Below are positions 58,285 to 64,000 of a stretch of 64,000 nt of DNA, in pieces. The notes below the pieces were generated by a model. It was given only the letters and a program-made list of their open reading frames with translations. It searched no databases and had not been told where the DNA came from. Position 1 is the first letter of the stretch; each line of letters begins with the position of its first letter. Both the position numbers and the translations under genes were made by a program. Location of the stretch: the NCBI GenBank assembly GCA_008638375.1, contig CM018051.1:36549240-36613239 (forward strand), in the 5' to 3' direction. Source of the DNA: Nyssa sinensis (taxonomy: Eukaryota > Streptophyta > Magnoliopsida > Cornales > Nyssaceae).

Positions 58285-58542
58285 CTTTTTAGCGACGCAC
58301 AGTGAGCCTTGCTAAAAAGTCATTGTGCATCACAAAATAATACCTAACACAACGTCGTTCTAATAATACAACTATTAGCGATGCTTAGTGGGCGTCGCTA
58401 AGTTTGGGTGCGTCACTAATAACATTTTGCCCGTCGCCAAAAGATTGACGCCCTTTTTTTTAGGCGGGAAAGCCTTTTTTAGCGACGCATTATGAGCATC
58501 GCTAATAATGTGCATCGTAAAAAATTACTTTATTTTGTAGTG
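58285..58542. repeat. 5' subterminal repeats of CACTA
   Basis: Copies of TTTAGCGACGCA, GCGTCGCTAA and variants (58,288; 58,377; 58,394; 58,478; 58,498) lead to the TTTGTAGTG end. They mirror those of the left end. Confidence 0.85.
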
Positions 58543-58767
58543 AGTCCTATTGAGATGAATCTCTTTAAAGAAAATTCAGTAAGGACAACACTTATTTTCG
58601 CTAGTCATGAACTACGAATGGTCTGATTCGCTTGAGGGTGATACACAAGAATCTTATAGAGGAATGAGTCCGACCACGTCAAATTCACAATTAAGGTCAA
58701 AATGGTTCTGTTTGTTTTCTTGTGTTAACGTTTTCTTGCTTGTAGGTTCCATCAATGAGGGGTTTTC
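58543..58767 (+). other. 3' internal end of element E before its LTR
   Basis: 'ctagtcatgaactacgaatggtctgattcgcttgagggtgatac' (58,600-58,645) resembles the 'gaactacgtagatctgattccct' text common near the 3' end of Tat-like elements. 'gaggggttttc' just before 58,768 may be a worn polypurine tract. The first three bases are the CACTA target duplication. Confidence 0.5.
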
Positions 58768-60514
58768 TATAGACACCTCATTTTGTGACCCTTGATTAAG
58801 TAGTAAAACCCAATGATTATGCTAAGAAACATACTTCAAGTAGGGACTCTTCCTAATTGAGTCATATTCCTATTAGGAATCCTCTTGACAGAGTCCTATT
58901 CCTTTTAGAATTCTCCTGATAGAGTCTCAGTCCAAGTAGGACTCTTCTTAATAGAGTTTGACTCCCGTTAGGACTTTCCTGCTAAAGTTTCAGTCCAAGT
59001 AAGACTCTTCTTGATAGAGTCCCACTCCCATTAGGACTCTTCTACCCATCGATAATTTTGGTACCTTTTTGCCCACTAAGGGCATTTTGGCACAATCCTA
59101 CCCTCGGTAGGACTTCCTAGTTACTTGAGGGAATTTTAGCCCTTTGGTGACGACTTGGGGATAATTTGGTCATTTCCCATGCCTTGCAATAATCTTGAGA
59201 TTCTCCACCGAATTGGAGGTGATTTGGTAATCTTAAGTGATAGTAGTCTATTTAGGCTTAATTAGGACTTTCCACTTTTAGAGTTTCCATAATTGCTTGA
59301 TATTTCTTCAAATGGAGATACATTAAACCTAGACATTTTTATTTTAGAGTTTATTTTCCAATTAAGTTTTAATTCTCTTTTATCTCATTGGCTCTTGCAT
59401 GTAGACACTAATTCTATTGGTTCGTGCATTGTCATAATGATTTATTAATTCATTTAGTTAGGATAATCATTCTTATTTAATTTTTTATTTATTTAATTAG
59501 ATAAGTATCACTCAAGACATGATCCTAGCCCTCCTATTTTAGGTTTCCATCTTAGGCCCTTGGATCAAATCTCTATATTTTCCTATAAATAGAGCCCCCA
59601 GGCCATCTGTTTTAGAGGACACGAATGGAAGACGATTTCTATAGCCTTATGCTTTTAGTTTAATTCTAGAGTTCTCTCTATAAGAACTCTCCCTCTCCCG
59701 AGGCTGAAGCCCTGCTGAAGTGACAATCTTTTTTCGCAAAGCAAGCCGAAGCAATGCATTCCAACTCGAAGAACAAGCCAGAGATCTGTCCGATTAAAGT
59801 CTCTGATTCAAATTTTCCTAACCGAAGTGCTGCCCGACTACCACGATTGAACAGGGTACGCCCTCAAACCCTTAACAAGTTTTCTTAGATCCGAATGAAC
59901 TCATCTCTTTTATCATTCTTGATAAAATAGGGTAAACTAGAGAACTACGTGACTCTAATTCTGTTTTCTAAATGAATACGTAGGAATCTTTCGGGCCTGA
60001 GTCAGATCTTTTTTTGTCTTTTCTGTTTTATTTTATTTATTCATATCAGACTCTTTATTATTTATTTCTTCTGGACTCACCTCTCTCTTTTCAGTTTCTC
60101 ATAACAAAATAGCCTTTAAGTAAATATTCGAGATCGATCCATTCGGATCGAGCGAGGTGGGCTGCCTAACACCTTCCCACTCTGTACCTTAGCCCCCGGA
60201 TCCATATTTTCTTTGGTTTTCCCCTTATTTCAGTCCCTTATTTTATTTGATCTATGCCAAGGGATCTTTAGAATGTAATTAGGAGGCAAGGTGATGTAAA
60301 TTTTGATTATTTCATTCCTTTTCAGTTTCCTTTCAATTATATTCTATTGTAACGGGGCTTGTTGCTTACCCAAAAATAAGTTGGCGACTCCTCAATTTCT
60401 CTGTCTCCCATAAGAGGCGTTCCTTCCCACCTTAAGGGAATGAGACAACTAGGATCCCTCTAAATTCATAAAAAGGATGGCATACTTTCCTTTTTTCCAG
60501 TGCTGGTGCCCATA
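58768..60514 (+). mobile_element. LTR E3, probable 3' LTR of an E-type element
   Basis: It starts TATAGACACCTCATTTTGTGACCC, where TGTAGACACC is expected, and ends near GTGCTGGTGCCCATA. It has the 'tagtccca...taggactc' repeats (58,850-59,040), TATA box (59,584), 'accttcccactctgtacc' (60,170) and the same last 230 bp as E1. It lacks the E1 U3 array and E1 lacks part of its middle, so the two LTRs have diverged strongly for a single element. No duplication of the E1 flank AATTA follows. Confidence 0.7.
59584..59593 (+). promoter_or_regulatory. TATA box of LTR E3
   Basis: TATAAATAGA follows 'atcaaatctctatattttcc', in the same setting as E2. Confidence 0.55.
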
Positions 60515-61172
60515 CACGCAAAGCTCTCTCCAACTTAGCTCTCGACCTTTGGTATTTTCTTCCAACTTGCCTACCAAATTCACCACAATATCTTAAACAT
60601 TGTAAACTAGATCATGAGAGGTTTAATTCATAGAGATCTTATAGAAATCTAGGAGAAGATCGTGAACTCCTTTAATTTGGGGAAGAAAAGGGTAGTGGTC
60701 AACTCATCTTGAAGTTATTACTACCAAAAATAGGCAGCTTCTCGATGAGTCCTCTTTCGAGAGGACCATCTTTAAGACCACTAATGGTACAATGCAGTGA
60801 CACTCACCTTCTCTACAGATAAATCTAGGGGAGGTGCAACCAGATAATGGAAAGAAGCTCGATTGGGAGGAAGTCATGTGCTAAGAGAAAAGCTCATACC
60901 TCAACACTATGAATTAGCTCTCCAACCCTCCCAACTATGGAAAATGCCATGAAATTGGCCTAAGACAAAGGATAAAAAGTGGTCCTAGGCCAGATTAAAG
61001 GTTTTGTTGCATCCTAGGCGCTTCATGTTAGGCTAATTGCTCAAGTCAAGGTAAATTTCATGCTCTAACTATGTTTTTTCCATGTCCACTTTCCATAACT
61101 AAGAAACTTGTTCTATTTTGCAAGACATTCACATCATGGGGGCACTTGGGCGTATTTAATACGAATATCGAG
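60515..61172. other. Unrecognised stretch, no gene seen
   Basis: No long open frame and no family motif is visible on either strand. Base composition is milder than in the neighbouring LTRs. It may be internal sequence of an element truncated by E3 or old host DNA. Confidence 0.3.
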
Positions 61173-62145
61173 ATCTAGAGGTGACACACCCTTAACCCAT
61201 AGGGCCATACTAAGGGGTCATTAGACCCCGATAAGGTAGGTAATAGGACTAACTATCTTAGTTAAGTACATAAAATACAGGCCATTTTTTTTTCAATTGA
61301 TGTAGTTCCTTTAATTAGTTTAGGTTCGATTCTTTGATTAGGCTTGTTCAAGTCCCGTAACGGGATTAAATGAAAATGATTGCTATCACAATGTAACTAT
61401 ATGAAAAGTCCATCAACTGTGTTAAACAAGGTATGTCTAGAGCTGACTTCAACAGTCCTTATATACATATATACAACAACAGTCTGAAGGGTACAAGCGC
61501 CTTTAATAAACATGACTGAATAAATATAAAGATGTAATTAAATGCTTTACTGACTTTAGTCCATCCGTACTGCTCCTGCAGCTATCTTCCATCAAGTCAA
61601 TACCTACCATTCCCATAAACAACAAGGGTGAGCCATAACGTTCAGTAGGGTTTCCCAAAACACATAAGCAAACAGCATGCTAAAAACTAATGCAAGTTTG
61701 AAGAGGACACAACCTATAGTCCAGTATGCATCACAAGCACACCATATCATCATATCCCAAACACAGGCATAAACGTAAGTATTAAAGGGCATCGCACCAC
61801 TACATATGGTTTGACAATAACAACCAGGTAGTCGATATATTGAGGGTCGGACACATGATATAATTATAAACATAAAATCTTACGAAACACTTGCATTTCA
61901 TATTTTAATGCCACAAGAACAATGTACATAAATACATAACCAATCATAAGATGTAAGTGTAAGGTTAACCAACCCACAAATCACCTCCATTTATTATTCA
62001 AAGTCACAAGAACAATGTATGCATTCACAGCTAAGCAACCATTCGCAAATGTCACAGTATCATAAACTGACAGTATATAATCCATCAATAATCATAATGA
62101 AATATCACAGATGAATCAAGGGAAATAATCTCAAGTAATTCCACC
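61173..62145 (-). mobile_element. Reverse LTR-like fragment
   Basis: TGACACACCCTTAACCCATAGGGCC near 61,173 recalls a reversed LTR terminus. 'gggtgagccataacgttcagtaggg' (61,628-61,652) is the reversed form of the 'actgagc...gctcacc' block found before the 3' part of the C-like LTRs. It ends where the next LTR begins. The boundaries are tentative. Confidence 0.35.
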
Positions 62146-63648
62146 TGATTACACCCAAAGAATAACGCAGTAGTTGTAATACAGCTTCAGGGTGTTGATT
62201 CCACAGGGAGACAAATTAAAAGAAAAACATAAAAGAATTTCTGAAACTAAAGAAAATATTAAATGGTTAACAAGAAAATAAAAAATGATTTTAAATGCAA
62301 ATTAAAATTAAACAAAGTGATCAACGAAAAAAGTACTCAAGTTAACAAACAGTAGAGCGTCGGGAATCCCTTGCACATATCCCATATTTTAATTATTCTT
62401 AATTCACTGATAACTTAATTGAGAATTTAATTCCAAAAATCCCAATCGGAAGATATAGAAATATAAACCAAATGTAACCTTTTGAAAAATCATTCATCAC
62501 TTTTAAATCTCGCAAATTGTTATCCAAATTGAAAAAACCCAACGACGACAATATACACAGGAAGCAATATTGCAGCAAAGAATTAAATCAATATAAATAA
62601 TCAATTGATCCAAACATAATCAAAGAATCCATTCAATAGAAAAAGCATGATTGAATCTATAAACGGAATAAATTCTATGATTATTCGGACAATAAAATAC
62701 CAACAATAAATAGAGAATGATAAAACTAAAGAATTTTAATAAATAAAAATCCATTACATGAATCAAAAATAAATTAAAAAATACCATCTAATGTGCAAGT
62801 TCATCCCTAGCCCTACTTAGAAAATTTAGTTACCCAAACGCATGATGGACAACATAAACCTCAAGAACAAATAAACCTGAAACATGTTGGCTTTTTCCTA
62901 CCGCTCTCCACAAACCCCCATGCTTCTCTGTTTTTCTCCAGCGCCCTCTCTTCTATTTTTCTTTTCTTTCTCTCAAAACACAGTGCCCCCCAAGCCTTTT
63001 CTATTCTTTTTCTATTCTTTTTACTTGGCCTTGCGCCTAGCCCATTCAGCGCCCATGTTTGTTGACTTTCCATAGCCCTTTTTTGTTTTCTCCACTAGGC
63101 CCACTTAATTGGGCTCCATTTAGCCGCACGCTCCTTTTTTGATTTAATGCCCTGCTAGCCTTTCTTTCTCTTTAATTAGTTTCTGCCGCAAGTTGTCTCC
63201 CTGCAATTTTCTCTCCCAAGCCAAGCCGCAGCTTCCTTTTATGCCCTTGATTTTCTAAAAATCTGTCGTAGCCGCACATCTCTCCACGAATGGTAGCAGA
63301 CCCCCAGTTCTAAGCTTCTTTTTGTTGGGGCTTTGGTTGGATGGCCCAAATAATTATGGGTGCAATTAATGCCAGCAAACGTGGTGAGGAGTTCACAAGC
63401 TTAATTAAGTGCAATGCGGCTGCCATCAAAATAAATTCAAATAAACAATCCGAACATTTAAAATATCTCTCACCAACAATTAATGCAATATTTGAGATTT
63501 AAAATATTATAAAATAATGCTCAAAAATATCTCACTGTAAATAGAAATTAAATTAAATAATATAAATTATATCTCAATATTTCTGTTCACATTTTTGCAT
63601 TTTAATCTAATAATAGGGTATTTAGAGTGCACTTTCGCGCACTCATCA
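62146..63648 (-). mobile_element. LTR F (3' LTR on the minus strand)
   Basis: Read on the minus strand it starts TGATGAGTGCGCGAAAGTGCACTC at 63,648, a usual start for a group of plant gypsy LTRs. It contains CCCTGTGGAATCAACACC near its end, and the far end GGGTGTAATCA at 62,146 is tentative. A polypurine tract abuts the start, so this is the 3' LTR of an element whose body lies to the right, beyond the window. Open frames near 62,861-63,075 occur on both strands in T/C-rich sequence and are not genes. Confidence 0.65.
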
Positions 63649-63661
63649 CTTCCCCCAACTT
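63649..63661 (-). promoter_or_regulatory. Polypurine tract of element F
   Basis: AAGTTGGGGGAAG on the minus strand lies immediately upstream of the LTR start TGATGAGTG. It sets the orientation of the element. Confidence 0.7.
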
Positions 63662-64000
63662 GCTCATTGCTAGTCCCTAGAAATTTCCATGCAAAAAATG
63701 GAAAAAGGGACCAAAAAAGATCACACACAGAAGGCATCTAATCTTTTCAGATTCGCATATCAAAGCAATTTCAGGAATTCAATAACCCTATAACAATCAA
63801 TCCACTTATAGCAATTTTCAGAGTGTGTGTGTGCTCCAAACGATATCCATCGAACCATAAACCATGACACATGAAACATCAAGAACAACTCAAGCAAAAG
63901 GTTCAACTCCATGTCTCACGGGTATAAAAGTGTTTCATGTAGGGGTTCTCTCTATGGAGTTGACAAGGGGTGTACACGCTCAATAAAGAATTAGGCAATT
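63662..64000 (-). mobile_element. Internal 3' region of element F (cut by window end)
   Basis: No coding sequence is recognised in these 339 bp. They would be the untranslated 3' internal sequence between pol and the polypurine tract. Confidence 0.45.

Larger units (their letters stand above)
45695..58542 (-). mobile_element. CACTA (En/Spm-type) DNA transposon, 12.8 kb
   Basis: The left end reads CACCACAGGAAAAGCC. The right end is the reverse complement of CACTACAAAATAAAG. AGT flanks both sides. Subterminal regions (45,695-46,192 and 58,285-58,542) carry many TAGCGACGC/GCGTCGCTA repeats in both orientations, as expected for binding sites of the accessory transposition protein. The two genes run on the minus strand, so the 5' end of the element is at 58,542: long untranslated region, TNP2-type transposase, Transposase_24-type second gene, 161-bp tandem array, 3' subterminal region. 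Both genes are pseudogenes. The element lies in the 3' internal region of element E and is younger than it. The CACCA left terminus differs from CACTA by one base. Confidence 0.9.

Noticed and set aside
61604..61873. 89-codon minus-strand open frame rich in hydrophobic residues
   Set aside because: It sits in LTR-like reverse sequence, with no start context or family motif.

Overview
This window looks like gene-poor, AT-rich nuclear DNA of a flowering plant, probably a dicot. The species cannot be told from the sequence. I see no host protein-coding gene, tRNA or rRNA gene. Almost everything is transposon sequence: long terminal repeats (LTRs) of Ty3/gypsy-type retrotransposons, one large CACTA (En/Spm) DNA transposon and the 3' end of a hAT transposon. 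Much of it is nested.

Left part (1-23,793). A chromovirus-like retrotransposon, called element C here, has a 5' LTR (4,783-8,343, cut on its left side), a tRNA-Met-type primer binding site, a decayed gag, a polypurine tract and a complete 3' LTR (15,188-19,098). It lacks reverse transcriptase and integrase. A 5-kb LTR in reverse orientation (9,134-14,151) splits gag and left a 5-bp target duplication with one mismatch. To the left, a solo LTR (1,030-4,319) sits inside another LTR remnant. Element C lies next to, and probably within, a hAT transposase gene (19,099-19,592), whose 3' flank was hit by another reverse solo LTR (20,308-23,793).

Middle part (23,802-45,694). A second LTR family (D) has one broken copy at 23,802 and one solo LTR at 33,807-36,631 with a perfect AGTTA duplication. 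A third family (E) has LTRs starting TGTAGA-type and ending TACA-type, at 26,790, 36,920 and 58,768. The E element from 36,920 keeps a gag pseudogene but no recognisable pol, followed by 4 kb of decaying short tandem repeats. Two more reverse LTRs of the C-like family lie at 29,006-32,023 and from 32,956.

CACTA element (45,695-58,542, 12.8 kb). It has CACTA-type ends, a 3-bp AGT duplication and subterminal TAGCGACGC repeats. Two minus-strand pseudogenes are present: a TNP2-type transposase and a Transposase_24-type second gene. It also carries a 3.6-kb tandem array of about 22 units of 161 bp, with a six-unit higher-order repeat. It is inserted in the 3' internal part of element E.

Right edge (58,543-64,000). 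This holds the 3' LTR of an E-type element, about 650 bp that I do not recognise, a reverse LTR-like fragment, and a minus-strand LTR (62,146-63,648) whose polypurine tract and internal region run out of the window.

The genes do not form a pathway. Each is a relic of an element's own mobility machinery. All carry stop codons or truncations, so none appears autonomous.
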